A DNA stretch of 62,572 bases from Bacteroidaceae bacterium (GCA_017555825.1 JAFZFQ010000067.1:1-62572); one strand, 5' to 3'. Shown: positions 52,129-61,974, numbered from the stretch's first letter. The notes: generated from the sequence alone by a model not told the origin. Translations and numbers: made by a program.

Positions 52129-55100
52129 ATGAAGAAATCACACTACATCATCATGTGTGCATTGCTGAGTTTTATCTCGGCATGGGCACAAGAAGGTCCT
52201 GTTATTCAAAAATTTATCTTTGATGACTCGGCTATTATCAATGGTATGTCAGACAATGGCCAATATGCTTGCGCCAACTCATTCGATGCCGAAGATGCAC
52301 TGATTCAAAAAGGTGCACGTCTTATTGAAATCGACACCGAAAAGGTAACTGACTTGACAGCCAACCACGGAACATTTGCTTCGATGGGTACTACCGACGT
52401 TACCAACGATGGTAGCATTGTAGTGGGCGAACTCAACCACAAGCCCGCTTATTGGTCGAAGGCTACCGGTAAATGGACTCAATTGCCCTGCGAAGATAGC
52501 GAATACTACGGTGAGGTAAAAGCTATTACCCCCGACGGCAAGTATGCTGTAGGTCGCCAATCTATCGATGAAGATGGTTTCTACTCGCTCCCCGCAATGT
52601 GGGATATGACTACAGGCAAGCTCATGGAGACTCCCGGTGTACCCGAGTATGACATGACCGGAAAAAGCCAAGACCAAAACTGGTTTAACCAAATCTCGGC
52701 CGACGGCAACCTCATCTTGGGCTGTATCTCTTATAGCTATATATCAAACCAATTCTACTACATCTACGATGTAAAGAATGAGACCTACACTCCCATAGGC
52801 TTCACCGAGAGCAACAAACGCTTCACTCCCGTTGTCGATGGTATTCTCTTTATCAACAGCGCTACCTTCAGCAACAATGCCGAGTGGGTAACAGGTCGTG
52901 CCTATATGTACAAAGCTATCGAAGGCAACCAATTTGGCAACCAATACGAGACATCATATACCTACAACGTGAAGAGCGGTGCATTTGAACTCTACGACAC
53001 GTCGTTCGACCACGACTTGGTAGCCAGCGCCATCGACAGCCAAGGTAATGCCATGGCAGCTACCCCCAGCGGTACTCCCATTCGTGAGTGGAGCGTGCGC
53101 AACGGTGCATATTGGTTCCCCTTCAGCCAAATCTTGAAGCAACAATATGGCTACGACTTCTATGCCAAGACCTTGTTCGACAACACCGGTACACCCATGT
53201 TCCTCAGCGACGACAACAAGCGTGCCACAGTGATGGTCGACCCCTACTCTTCGTATGTTGTAACCCTCCCCACCACATTTAGCGAGGCTTGCAAAGGTGT
53301 AGACTTGCTCGGTTCATACATCGTTTACCCCCGCGAAGGTGCTACAATCTCACGTCTTAAAGAGATTACAATCACATTCGACCACGATATCCAAATCGTT
53401 GGTGCCAAGAATTGTGTAGAGATACGCAACGCTGCAGGCGAGACTGTATATAGCTCTATTGGCTTCACTGCAAATGGCAAGAAAGCTACTATCACATACC
53501 GCAATGCATCACTCGACGAAGGCGAAAAATACACCTTGCACATACCCGCAGGTGCTGTTGCATTGGCTATGGACAAGGCTATGAGCAACAAAGCTATCGA
53601 CATAGCATACAACGGTCGCGCCAATACTCCCGTAAAACTCACAAACATCTATCCCAGCGAGGAGAGTGCTATTGCCAAGATTGACAACAACACCAACCCC
53701 ATCGTGCTCACATTCGATGTACCCGTATTCTTGCCCGACTCGGCCATTGCCTACCTCTACAACGAAGCCGAAGTTGAGCCTGTTGCAACCTTGCTCATGG
53801 CCTACAGCGGTAGCGTGGTAGCCGTATACCCCAACACTACTCAATACCTCTTTAAGGACAACAACTACCGTGTAGAGGTAATGCCCGGCTCGGTAACCGA
53901 CGTTGCCGGAAACGGTGCCAACGAGAAAATCGTGATAAAATACCGCGGTAGCTACGAGCGCGAAATCGTATATGACGACAACTCATTGCTCATTGAAAAC
54001 TTCAACACCGTGGGTGTAGCCAACTGCTTGCCTTGGGATGCCGACCGTCTCCAACCCAACGCTACTGCCAAAGCTATTGGTTTCGACCGTCATGACTATG
54101 GCTGGGCTATCGTATGGGACGACAACGACAGCAACATTGCAGCCTCATCACACTCTATGTACGAGCCCGCAGGTAAAAGTAACGACTGGCTCATCATGCC
54201 CCAAATCTATATCCCCGATGAGAAGTGTGCCCTCACATTCTTGTCGCAAAGCTTCTTGACAGGTTACAAAGACTACTTGAAAGTGTACATCTGGGCCAAC
54301 GAAGAGGTTATCACTATGCCCAGCGACGAGTTGGTTGCACGCTTTGCCCAAGAAGGCGACTTGGTATACAACGAGTTGCAATCGCCCGGTAGCGACGACA
54401 ACACTCTTGCCGGCGACTGGACCGAAAACTACTTGAGCCTTGCCGACTATGCCGGTAAGAACATCTACATCGCCTTTGTAAACGACAACGAAGCACAAAG
54501 CGCTGTATTTATCGACGATGTGATGGTATCACATAACAAGCCTTTCCGTGTGGCTTTCACAAACGAGACATCTGTGGTAGCTCGCGAAAGCATCCTCATT
54601 GCCGGTGCATTGTCTATCGACTCAGACACCGACGTATATGAGTCTATAAGCCTCACACTCACCGACAACGAAGGAAATGAGATAGAAACCATCAGCGAGA
54701 ATGGCCTTTCTCTCAAAAAAGGCAACGTTTACAAATTTGCCTTTGCCAACGCACTTCCTTTGGAAACAGGTATCGTCAACAAGTTTACTCTCACAGTCGT
54801 TTGCAACGACAATCACTACGACATCGATGGCAAAATCACCAACCTTGCCTTCAACCCCGTTAAGCGCGTAGTGCTCGAAGAAATCTCGGGTATGGGCTGC
54901 CAAAACTGTCCTCTCGGCTTCCTCAGCATCGACAAGATTCATGAGTTGTATGGCGACTTGTTCATCCCCATCTGTATCCGCACATTCCAAGATCCTCTCG
55001 GTGCCGGTCTCACCGACTACACCGACTTCCTTGGTCTTTCTTCGGCTCCCTCGGGTGTTATCAACCGCAAGAGCATGTGTTTCCCTGCTGTTTCATACAA

Positions 55101-55878
55101 CAACGACTACTACTTCAGCAACACACAACTCCCCGTAGCAAGCGACAAGTTGTGGCTTGATGTTGTAGGCGACGAGTTGCAAATTCCTACCGAGGCCGAC
55201 ATCAACGTAGGCGAAATGACAGTAGATCCCAAGACCAACGAGATTGTTATTCCTTGCACTGTTAAGTATGCCTTGACCTCCGACAATTGCAACCTCAACC
55301 TCTTTACAGTTGTGATGGAAGACTATGTATCGAGCATGCAAAAGAATGGCTTCTCATCGCTCGCATTAGAGAGCCTTGGCGAGTGGGGCAAAGGTGGTAT
55401 CTACGGCCAAAGCCTCGTAATGGACTATAAGTTGATGGATGTATGTCGCTCATACGAAGGCTTGACATTCAACGGTACAGGTGGCTACCTCCCCCAAGAG
55501 ATTGTAGCCGGCGAAGAATATACAGCCGAAGTGCGCACCAAAGTGCCCGCTACATTGGGAAGCTTTACCAACTGCAAGGTTGTCGTAATGTTGATTGACG
55601 CCAACACCGGTGCATATATCAATGCAGCTATGAGCAACACATTTACAAGCATCAACAACATCAGCAACAATGCCAACGCAACAGTAACTACTGCCGACGG
55701 TAAGATTGTTGTTACAACTACCGACAATGCTCGCATTGAGGCCTACACTGCCAACGGTATGCTCATTGGCACTGCCTACGGCAATGGCCAAGCAAGCATC
55801 GACGCTCCTGCCGGTGTAGCCGTTGTAAGAGTAATTACAGGCAACGATGCAACTGTAACAAAAGTTCTCGTAAAATAA
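52129..55878 (+). CDS. Giant surface protein: HAF-like repeats, Ig-like domains, anchor-J domain, Omp28-like CQNC domain, T9SS sorting domain
   Basis: This 1249-residue protein starts with a signal peptide (to about residue 22). Residues about 30-380 hold repeats of the kind NDGSIVVGELNHKPAYWSKA and PDGKYAVGRQS, resembling HAF extracellular repeats. Next are bacterial Ig-like domains (about 395-610), then a choice-of-anchor-J-like domain (about 620-800, with DWLIMPQIYIPDEKCALTF). An Omp28-like thioredoxin-fold domain follows, with its CxxC at 924-927 (LEEISGMGCQNCPLGF) and cis-proline region SSAPSGVINRK. The C-terminal about 75 residues look like a T9SS type A sorting domain. It should be displayed on the cell surface. 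Confidence 0.83.
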   Translation: MKKSHYIIMCALLSFISAWAQEGPVIQKFIFDDSAIINGMSDNGQYACANSFDAEDALIQKGARLIEIDTEKVTDLTANHGTFASMGTTDVTNDGSIVVGELNHKPAYWSKATGKWTQLPCEDSEYYGEVKAITPDGKYAVGRQSIDEDGFYSLPAMWDMTTGKLMETPGVPEYDMTGKSQDQNWFNQISADGNLILGCISYSYISNQFYYIYDVKNETYTPIGFTESNKRFTPVVDGILFINSATFSNNAEWVTGRAYMYKAIEGNQFGNQYETSYTYNVKSGAFELYDTSFDHDLVASAIDSQGNAMAATPSGTPIREWSVRNGAYWFPFSQILKQQYGYDFYAKTLFDNTGTPMFLSDDNKRATVMVDPYSSYVVTLPTTFSEACKGVDLLGSYIVYPREGATISRLKEITITFDHDIQIVGAKNCVEIRNAAGETVYSSIGFTANGKKATITYRNASLDEGEKYTLHIPAGAVALAMDKAMSNKAIDIAYNGRANTPVKLTNIYPSEESAIAKIDNNTNPIVLTFDVPVFLPDSAIAYLYNEAEVEPVATLLMAYSGSVVAVYPNTTQYLFKDNNYRVEVMPGSVTDVAGNGANEKIVIKYRGSYEREIVYDDNSLLIENFNTVGVANCLPWDADRLQPNATAKAIGFDRHDYGWAIVWDDNDSNIAASSHSMYEPAGKSNDWLIMPQIYIPDEKCALTFLSQSFLTGYKDYLKVYIWANEEVITMPSDELVARFAQEGDLVYNELQSPGSDDNTLAGDWTENYLSLADYAGKNIYIAFVNDNEAQSAVFIDDVMVSHNKPFRVAFTNETSVVARESILIAGALSIDSDTDVYESISLTLTDNEGNEIETISENGLSLKKGNVYKFAFANALPLETGIVNKFTLTVVCNDNHYDIDGKITNLAFNPVKRVVLEEISGMGCQNCPLGFLSIDKIHELYGDLFIPICIRTFQDPLGAGLTDYTDFLGLSSAPSGVINRKSMCFPAVSYNNDYYFSNTQLPVASDKLWLDVVGDELQIPTEADINVGEMTVDPKTNEIVIPCTVKYALTSDNCNLNLFTVVMEDYVSSMQKNGFSSLALESLGEWGKGGIYGQSLVMDYKLMDVCRSYEGLTFNGTGGYLPQEIVAGEEYTAEVRTKVPATLGSFTNCKVVVMLIDANTGAYINAAMSNTFTSINNISNNANATVTTADGKIVVTTTDNARIEAYTANGMLIGTAYGNGQASIDAPAGVAVVRVITGNDATVTKVLVK

Positions 55879-55890
55879 TCACACAATCAC

Positions 55891-55926
55891 ATACCCCTCA
55901 TGCCAACACAAAGGCTTGAGGGGTAT
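55891..55926 (+). terminator. Terminator of the 1249-residue protein gene
   Basis: ATACCCCTCA and TGAGGGGTAT form a 10-base stem with a 16-base loop, followed by TATTTC. It separates this gene from the next surface protein gene. Confidence 0.8.
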
Positions 55927-55955
55927 TATTTCAAACCTATAATTCACAAAGCTTT

Positions 55956-57545
55956 ATGAAAAAAATCTTTACACTTTTGCTTGCCATTGTGGCTCTTGGT
56001 GCAAATGCCAAAGTCATAGACTTGGGTCAATTGCAATTGGACACCGACTACTCTATTGCAGGTGACTTCAACGATTATATAGGCACATTTACTGCTCCTT
56101 TAAGCGGTACACTTATTGCCACAGGTACCAACTCTACTGTGCTTGAACCCTACCAAGCCAAACTCGACAATATGGAAACCGAGGGTAACCACATCGCAGT
56201 AAACTACGACAACTACTACGGCAACAAGCAATATCACTTTGATGTTACGGCAGGTACTACCTATTACTTCTACCTCAATTTCTCAATGAACTCATCTACC
56301 TTCCGTCTTGCAATGGATGCCGGCGAGGGTATACAAATAGCCAAATGCACACCCGAAGAGGGTAGCGTATTCAGCGTATCGGGCGGTGGCTTGGTATCGG
56401 TACAATTCAACCGTGCCGTAAGCGTCAACCCTCAAGCTCGCGTTATTGCCGGTGAGAAAGAGGTTTCGGTTTCAATAAACGGTCAAGCCAACATCTACTC
56501 GCTGGAAATTAAAGAGATACTCATGGGATGGCTCACCGACGGCACATTGGTGGGTGGCGATAAATTCTCAATCCGTATATTCGACGTTACTGCTGCCGAC
56601 GATGCTTCGCAAAAATACGGCACTGATGGCATAGCAGAGATTGAATATATCATTGGCTCAATGCCTGTTATGCTCACTGCTACCGAAAATACTGCCGGCA
56701 CATTCAAGTCGTATTATATGGAGAATGATCCCACAGGTATCGTTAAGCTCCAATTCGACGGCGAGATTTCAACAGCTTTGGCTTCACTTACATTCGGTTC
56801 GCTCGACGTTGAGGGCGACTATTACACCGAAACTCTTACACCTACTATCGAAGGCAACACTATCACAGTAGACCTCCGAGGAAAGACTCGCACTCCCGAA
56901 AAGATGGTTGCATCGGGTACTAACTACAACAACGTAACCATTTCGTTCAATAAAGTCCTCGATACTACCGGTCAATATGTATATTCGGCTCAAGACGGTG
57001 TTATCGGTGGTTTCTCGTTCACTTACGACGAGTTGTTGGTAGTAACAGCCGACGTGCTCTGCGAGTTTACTCCCGCTCCCAATAGAAGCCTCGATGGTGT
57101 AGCCGAAATCGAAATTTGGATTACTGACGAAGCCAAGTTGAGCTACGACGGTGTGTTGTTCCAATATGGCACAGAGAAAGAAAACCTCGACCGACAAGTA
57201 GTTGTAGAGAATGGTCTTATCACCAAAGAAGCCGACCCCGACTTCGAGGGTACTTCTCTTCTCTACGTACCTGTTCCCGAAGAAATTAAGGGCGACTATT
57301 ACATCAAAGTATCACTCAACAACCTTACTACTGCCGATGGTATCGACCACAGCCAAGACATTGTAGCCGACTACTATTATGGCAACGCTGCTATCGACAA
57401 GGTATTTGGCGAGGAGACTACCGAGTTTACCGTATACAACACTCAAGGTATTCTCGTGCTCTACACCACCAACCGCGATGCTGTAAAGAACCTTCCCCAA
57501 GGTATCTACATCATCAACGGCGAGAAGTTCTTGTTGACTCGATAA
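55956..57545 (+). CDS. T9SS-sorted surface protein of unknown function
   Basis: The 529-residue protein has a signal peptide (MKKIFTLLLAIVALGANA) and a C-terminal T9SS type A sorting domain (TEFTVYNTQGILVLYTTNRD to IYIINGEKFLLTR). Between them is a beta-rich region with Ig-like features (VSVQFNRAVSVNPQARVIAG and VKLQFDGEISTALASLTFGS), resembling the Ig-like part of the preceding 1249-residue protein. It has no CxxC motif. It begins 30 bases after a terminator, so it may be read-through or have its own weak promoter. Confidence 0.82.
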   Translation: MKKIFTLLLAIVALGANAKVIDLGQLQLDTDYSIAGDFNDYIGTFTAPLSGTLIATGTNSTVLEPYQAKLDNMETEGNHIAVNYDNYYGNKQYHFDVTAGTTYYFYLNFSMNSSTFRLAMDAGEGIQIAKCTPEEGSVFSVSGGGLVSVQFNRAVSVNPQARVIAGEKEVSVSINGQANIYSLEIKEILMGWLTDGTLVGGDKFSIRIFDVTAADDASQKYGTDGIAEIEYIIGSMPVMLTATENTAGTFKSYYMENDPTGIVKLQFDGEISTALASLTFGSLDVEGDYYTETLTPTIEGNTITVDLRGKTRTPEKMVASGTNYNNVTISFNKVLDTTGQYVYSAQDGVIGGFSFTYDELLVVTADVLCEFTPAPNRSLDGVAEIEIWITDEAKLSYDGVLFQYGTEKENLDRQVVVENGLITKEADPDFEGTSLLYVPVPEEIKGDYYIKVSLNNLTTADGIDHSQDIVADYYYGNAAIDKVFGEETTEFTVYNTQGILVLYTTNRDAVKNLPQGIYIINGEKFLLTR

Positions 57546-57568
57546 GCAAGAAAAAGACTCCATAACAC

Positions 57569-57608
57569 AACAACGCCCCGACTCAACGAGCCAGGGCGTT
57601 GTTTTTTT
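57569..57608 (+). terminator. Terminator of the 529-residue surface protein gene
   Basis: AACAACGCCC and GGGCGTTGTT form a 10-base stem with a 15-base loop, followed by a T-run. Confidence 0.88.
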
Positions 57609-57703
57609 CACCCCCTTGTAGCACAAGGTTGTACTTGCGGTAGTAACGCATATATTGTTTGCCACAATAGCCTCAGTCGTGGTTCATGATACTGTGGCAG
57701 GAT

Positions 57704-57742
57704 AAAAAAAACCGTGGCTGTAAGATAGATTTACTGCCACGG
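57704..57742 (-). terminator. Terminator of the TPR protein gene
   Basis: On the minus strand a 12-base stem (CCGTGGCAGTAA with one mismatch) is followed by TTTTTTTTA, about 30 bases after the TPR gene stop. Confidence 0.85.
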
Positions 57743-57770
57743 GATACTATTTTGTAGTGATACTGTTTCG

Positions 57771-59987
57771 TTATTTTCCTTCGCTGTATTGGTAGATTAT
57801 CTGGTCGAGAACTATCGATATATCATCCTCTTTGATACCGGCTGCTTTGAGCTCGGGTATATCGTTCTCGAAGTTTTGCACAAAGCGTTTTATATCGCCC
57901 TTGTCGCTCTTGATACTTTGCTGATATAGTGCAATGGCTTGGCGCAAATCGCCTCGCACCCACGCCACGTGTGCGACATTGAGGTAGTCGAGTGCTCGGG
58001 GCGTGTTGTCGAGAATCTTTTGATACCAACTTGCAGCTTGATCGTACTTGCCTGCAAGGAACGAGCACCAAGCTATAGGTCGACGAGCTTTTGTACCCTT
58101 CTTGTCGAGGAAGTCTACTTTGTAATAGTAGCCGAGTGCCTTCTCATACTCCTTCAGTTCCAGATAGCAATGTCCTATGTTGAGATTGATAGACAAGTTT
58201 TCGGGCTCAATATCAGCAGCGCGCAGGAGGTAGTCGAGAGCCATCTCTATTTTTTTAAGGTTTCTGTAGCACACGGCTATGTGTCGTAGTGTCCACACAT
58301 GGTTGGGCTTGATAAGGTCGGCTCTGAGGTATAGCTCTAAAGCCTCTTCGTAGTTGCCCAACGATTGATGGCAGTACCCCCACTTCTGGTATAGTTCGCT
58401 ATGGGTATAGTTCTCTTTCGACAGTTTGTCGAATATTTGTGCGGCATTACTATAGTATTCGTTCTTAAAAAGGTATTCGCTCAATGTGCGCAATAACTTC
58501 TCGTCGTGCGTTATGGGAGAGAAGTGCTCTATCTGTAGTAGATCATTGAGGGGTATACCGAATATATCGTACAACTCGTTGCGTCGCGGATGGAGTTTTA
58601 TGAGGCGGTATAGGTCTTGTATGTAACGGTTCGATATACTTTCTCGTTCGCGACTTTTACGGTAGAGCTGTGCCTTGGCTTCCTCTTCCATTTGGGCATT
58701 TTCGCTACGAAATTGCGAGGCCATCATCTGACGTTGCTCCATGGGTGCATGAGCCAATGACAAGCAGAATGAATACTTATCGCTGTTGCATAGGAAACTC
58801 GATGTGCGCAGTATATCGGCAAATCTTTTACCCCACTCCTCGTTGCCCAACGCTTCGGCTACGGCGCTGTGATTGATGACAAAAGGCATAAACCAATTGG
58901 ATAAGCTACTGAAAAACGGGAAGCCCTTGAGGTGTGCAAAGGTACTCATGAACACATCGGCGCCTTGCATTTGCAACTCGTTCAGTTCCATGATGTTTTC
59001 GCTTACACCGGTCTGTTCTATGAGCTCTTGCCACTCGGGATTGTGCTCAAGTGCCTCTATGTCGTGTAGCGCATCGTCCTCTTTTATTTTCTTGTAGAGC
59101 GATGGACTTATTTTCATCATTTTGGGGAGAATCTCTTCGGTCATTTTGCGCGAGATTTTTTCTGTATCGCGACTGCGTATAAACTGGAAGAGAATGTTGC
59201 GGGTATCGGTCGTAAACTGTTCGTTGTCGAGCAGGAGCGACAGCCTGCCCCCCAGGTTGCTGTATAGATAGAGACGAGTGCGGTAGCGCAGTATTACTAT
59301 GAGAATACCACATAGAGCTCTTATCTGTACCTCGGGGCTATCGTGATGCAGGTATGCATCTATGAGAATATCTACTTTTGTCTCGTCAAAAGCATGGATT
59401 ATATTGAGCGTAATGGCCGACACCACAAGTGCCGACACCGACTCGGGTAGATGGTGGGGTTGCAAGGCCTCACGCAATGTGGCATAGTCGTCGGCAGTGG
59501 CTGGGAAGTTGGTCCATACTTTGTCAAAGAAATCTATGGCCGCATATTCTACAGCCTTGCGCATAGTCACTATCGCATCACTACCGGGCATGAGCTCGGC
59601 CAGCGAGAGCTCGTTTACACTATTGTCGAGCGATGCAAATAGTTGCGACAGCGTTTTGTTGGCTATGCGATGCGACTTTCTTGTCGAGTAGTATAGGCTC
59701 ATATCGCTGTTGTTGCGCAACTTGTCGCATATCGAGTCAGTGAGGTTGTAGGTCGCTGTAACAAGGCGATTGTATACCTGTGGACGGATAGGGTCGTCGA
59801 CACCGTCGAGCATGTATTGTATCATGTATCGATATGAAGTTTCCAACTCGTTGAGCTTGGTTTCTACATCCCATTCTTGCAGTACACCCAATAGAGAGCG
59901 CAAGCGCGCAAAGGCTCTCTGCAAGTGACGATGCTGCAAAGCGTCGTAAATATATTGTTGCGCCTCTATGATTTCTTTTGACAGCAT
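57771..59987 (-). CDS. TPR-repeat protein of unknown function
   Basis: A 738-residue, all-helical soluble protein with no signal peptide. The N-terminal about 480 residues are helical without recognised motif (it includes HDSPEVQIRALCGILIVILR, a HEAT-like segment). The C-terminal part (about residues 515-715) is a run of tetratricopeptide repeats, visible in SELYQKWGYCHQSLGNYEEA, LYLRADLIKPNHVWTLRHIA, DYLLRAADIEPENLSINLNI and GHCYLELKEYEKALGYYYKV. TPRs mediate protein-protein contacts; partner and function are unknown. Similar proteins are widespread in Bacteroidales. It is monocistronic with a clear terminator. Confidence 0.88.
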   Translation of the reverse strand: MLSKEIIEAQQYIYDALQHRHLQRAFARLRSLLGVLQEWDVETKLNELETSYRYMIQYMLDGVDDPIRPQVYNRLVTATYNLTDSICDKLRNNSDMSLYYSTRKSHRIANKTLSQLFASLDNSVNELSLAELMPGSDAIVTMRKAVEYAAIDFFDKVWTNFPATADDYATLREALQPHHLPESVSALVVSAITLNIIHAFDETKVDILIDAYLHHDSPEVQIRALCGILIVILRYRTRLYLYSNLGGRLSLLLDNEQFTTDTRNILFQFIRSRDTEKISRKMTEEILPKMMKISPSLYKKIKEDDALHDIEALEHNPEWQELIEQTGVSENIMELNELQMQGADVFMSTFAHLKGFPFFSSLSNWFMPFVINHSAVAEALGNEEWGKRFADILRTSSFLCNSDKYSFCLSLAHAPMEQRQMMASQFRSENAQMEEEAKAQLYRKSRERESISNRYIQDLYRLIKLHPRRNELYDIFGIPLNDLLQIEHFSPITHDEKLLRTLSEYLFKNEYYSNAAQIFDKLSKENYTHSELYQKWGYCHQSLGNYEEALELYLRADLIKPNHVWTLRHIAVCYRNLKKIEMALDYLLRAADIEPENLSINLNIGHCYLELKEYEKALGYYYKVDFLDKKGTKARRPIAWCSFLAGKYDQAASWYQKILDNTPRALDYLNVAHVAWVRGDLRQAIALYQQSIKSDKGDIKRFVQNFENDIPELKAAGIKEDDISIVLDQIIYQYSEGK

Positions 59988-60010
59988 AAAAACCTTTCTT
60001 ATCTATAAAC

Positions 60011-60034
60011 TATAAACATTACACGATGTTTATA
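60011..60034. promoter_or_regulatory. Inverted repeat upstream of the TPR gene
   Basis: TATAAACAT and ATGTTTATA form a perfect 9-base inverted repeat with a 6-base spacer, 24 bases upstream of the TPR start. It could be an operator or a leader hairpin. Confidence 0.35.
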
Positions 60035-60111
60035 TATCCGGTTGTATGTGATGAGTTCGTTTTTATTAACCACTTTTATGTGGTAAAGTTAATGAAATTC
60101 TAAAAAATGAC

Positions 60112-60119
60112 TATCTTTA
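60112..60119 (+). promoter_or_regulatory. Possible -7 box for ribE
   Basis: TATCTTTA is one base from TAnnTTTG and lies 22 bases before the ribE ATG. The leader is too short to hold an FMN riboswitch. Confidence 0.4.
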
Positions 60120-60141
60120 CATCCGAAAAAAAACGACAATT

Positions 60142-60750
60142 ATGTTTTCAGGAATAGTAGAAGAGGCTGCAACGGTAAGAGCATTGCGTACCGAGCAGGG
60201 AAATTTACATTTGACATTGAGTTGCTCATTTGCCAATGAGTTGAAGATAGACCAAAGTGTAGCACACAATGGCGTGTGCCTCACAGTAGTGAGTATCGAT
60301 GGCGATTGCTATACCGTAACAGCCATCAAAGAGACCCTCGAACGCTCAAACTTGGGCTTGCTCAAGGTTGGCGACTTGGTAAACCTCGAACGCAGCATGG
60401 TGATGAATGGCCGTCTCGATGGTCACATAGTGCAAGGTCACGTCGACCAAACAGCTCGTTGTCGCGAGGTTGTAGAGGCCGATGGCAGTTGGTACTACAC
60501 CTTCGAGTATGAGCTCGATCGAGAGATGGCACAACGTGGCTACTTTACCGTCGACAAAGGCTCGGTAACTGTCAATGGTGTGAGCCTCACTGTATGCAAC
60601 CCCACCGACAACACCTTCCAAGTGGCTATTATACCCTATACTCACGACCACACCAACTTCTGTCAAATCGAGGCCGGCACGGTTGTAAATATCGAGTTCG
60701 ACATCATAGGCAAGTACCTCTCGCGTATGATGCACTTTGCCGACAAATAA
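60142..60750 (+). CDS. ribE: Riboflavin synthase, alpha subunit
   Basis: The enzyme dismutates two 6,7-dimethyl-8-ribityllumazines to riboflavin. The 202-residue protein contains two similar lumazine-binding domains, each with an SVAHNGVCLTVVSID- or SVTVNGVSLTVCNP-type motif. It begins MFSGIVEEAATVRAL, the family's diagnostic N-terminus, with NLERSMVMNGRLDGHIVQGH at the domain junction. No other rib gene adjoins it. The nitroreductase gene follows by 9 bases, so the two are likely co-transcribed, which fits because nitroreductases use FMN. Confidence 0.96.
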   Translation: MFSGIVEEAATVRALRTEQGNLHLTLSCSFANELKIDQSVAHNGVCLTVVSIDGDCYTVTAIKETLERSNLGLLKVGDLVNLERSMVMNGRLDGHIVQGHVDQTARCREVVEADGSWYYTFEYELDREMAQRGYFTVDKGSVTVNGVSLTVCNPTDNTFQVAIIPYTHDHTNFCQIEAGTVVNIEFDIIGKYLSRMMHFADK

Positions 60751-60759
60751 GTATATTCT

Positions 60760-61305
60760 ATGGAGCGATTCTTAGACCTTGCCGGTCGCCGTCAGAGCGA
60801 CCGTGCATTCGACTCAACACGCGCTATCGAGCCCGAGAAGATAGCCCGTATACTTGAGGCTGCACAGCTTGCCCCATCGGCGTGCAATGCGCAGCCCTAT
60901 AAGATTATAGTTGTAGACGACCCCGTGTTGAAAAACAAAGTGGCCGATACTACTTCGTCGAAAGTGTTGGGCATGAATCACTTTACCAAGCAAGCGCCCG
61001 TACACATGATTATCGTCGAGGAGAATCCCAACTTTACATCGGGTATAGGCGCCGTTGTCAAAGACAAGCACTTCCCCTACATCGACATAGGTATCGTGGC
61101 AGCCCACATTACACTTGCTGCAGCCGACGAGGGTGTGGGTTCGTGCATACTCGGTTGGTTTGATGAGAAAAAGTTGCGCACCTTGCTCGGCATACCTGCA
61201 CGCAAACGCATCTTGCTCGACATTGTATTGGGCTACTCTACCCAGCCCTTGCGCGAAAAGAAACGCAAACACATCGATAAGGTAGTAGGTTACAACAAAT
61301 ATTGA
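60760..61305 (+). CDS. Nitroreductase family protein
   Basis: An FMN-dependent oxidoreductase of 181 residues. It has the N-terminal RRQSDRAFDS and APSACNAQPYKIIVV motifs that bind FMN, a central YIDIGIVAAHITLAAADEG with GSCILGWFDE, and a C-terminal basic tail. Its physiological substrate is unknown. It follows ribE closely. Confidence 0.92.
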   Translation: MERFLDLAGRRQSDRAFDSTRAIEPEKIARILEAAQLAPSACNAQPYKIIVVDDPVLKNKVADTTSSKVLGMNHFTKQAPVHMIIVEENPNFTSGIGAVVKDKHFPYIDIGIVAAHITLAAADEGVGSCILGWFDEKKLRTLLGIPARKRILLDIVLGYSTQPLREKKRKHIDKVVGYNKY

Positions 61306-61319
61306 CCCCCTCGTGATAC

Positions 61320-61841
61320 ATGCGTCGCCTCATTGCCCTCATATTGCTCACCATGCCCCTGCTTGCACAAGCCCAAAGCAGTGCACTCACGGGGCGTCGT
61401 AGCAGTGTCGAGACCATGTTGCACAAGGCGAGCACAACGCAGACGGTCGATCGAAACCTACTCCCGCCGCCCCAATGGGTCGACACGCTCTATACCCCCG
61501 ACATCCCATTTACCTCGCGAGCAGTTTCTATGCACGGCTATGCCAAGCGACTTGGCGATGCTCGCGAGAGTTTTATTCTGCGCAATGAGACGCATACCTA
61601 CCGCATATCGCGTGTCGTGCTCAAACTTGTATATTCACTCGAAGACGGACGCGAGATATATCGTCGCAATGAGACCATCGAGTGCGATATTCGCCCCGGT
61701 GAAACGCAATCAATCGCTATCAAGAGCTTCGACAAAGATAGCAGATACTACTACTTCCCTACTCCACCACAACGCGCCAAAGGTGTGCCTTACAGGGTGC
61801 AATACGACGTATTGCGATATGATGTTGTAGTAGAAAAATAA
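61320..61841 (+). CDS. Small secreted protein of unknown function
   Basis: A 173-residue protein with a signal peptide (MRRLIALILLTMPLLAQAQS). The mature part is soluble and beta-rich (VVLKLVYSLEDGREIYRRN, FDKDSRYYYFPTPPQRAKGV). No motif is recognised. It begins 14 bases after the nitroreductase stop and may be the last gene of the ribE transcript. Confidence 0.7.
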   Translation: MRRLIALILLTMPLLAQAQSSALTGRRSSVETMLHKASTTQTVDRNLLPPPQWVDTLYTPDIPFTSRAVSMHGYAKRLGDARESFILRNETHTYRISRVVLKLVYSLEDGREIYRRNETIECDIRPGETQSIAIKSFDKDSRYYYFPTPPQRAKGVPYRVQYDVLRYDVVVEK

Positions 61842-61883
61842 AATCGAATAATTGTTACAAACCCCAATTTGACACATTCCGGC

Positions 61884-61905
61884 CGTACCGCTGGTACGCC
61901 CCTAC
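61884..61905 (-). repeat. Short palindromic repeat, copy A
   Basis: On the minus strand GTAGGGG precedes a CGTACC-AGC-GGTACG hairpin. It is the reverse-orientation relative of the copies at 61944 and 62429. Confidence 0.65.
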
Positions 61906-61929
61906 GTGCGCGCATAAATGCACGAGGGG
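61899..61929. repeat. Hairpin overlapping copy A
   Basis: CCCCTACGTGC pairs with GCACGAGGGG around a 10-base loop with one bulged base, sharing bases with copy A, so the two folds are mutually exclusive. Confidence 0.6.
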
Positions 61930-61943
61930 ATTGTGCGCCCTAC

Positions 61944-61974
61944 GGGCGAAGGTAGGGCACGCACCAACGGTGCG
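61944..61974 (+). repeat. Short palindromic repeat, copy B
   Basis: GGGCGAAGGTAGGG (61944-61957) followed by the hairpin CGCACC-AAC-GGTGCG (61960-61974). It shares 14 identical bases with copy B-prime. Confidence 0.7.

Noticed and set aside
60075..60141. FMN riboswitch before ribE
   Set aside because: The predicted leader is only about 20 bases and no conserved riboswitch pairing is visible.
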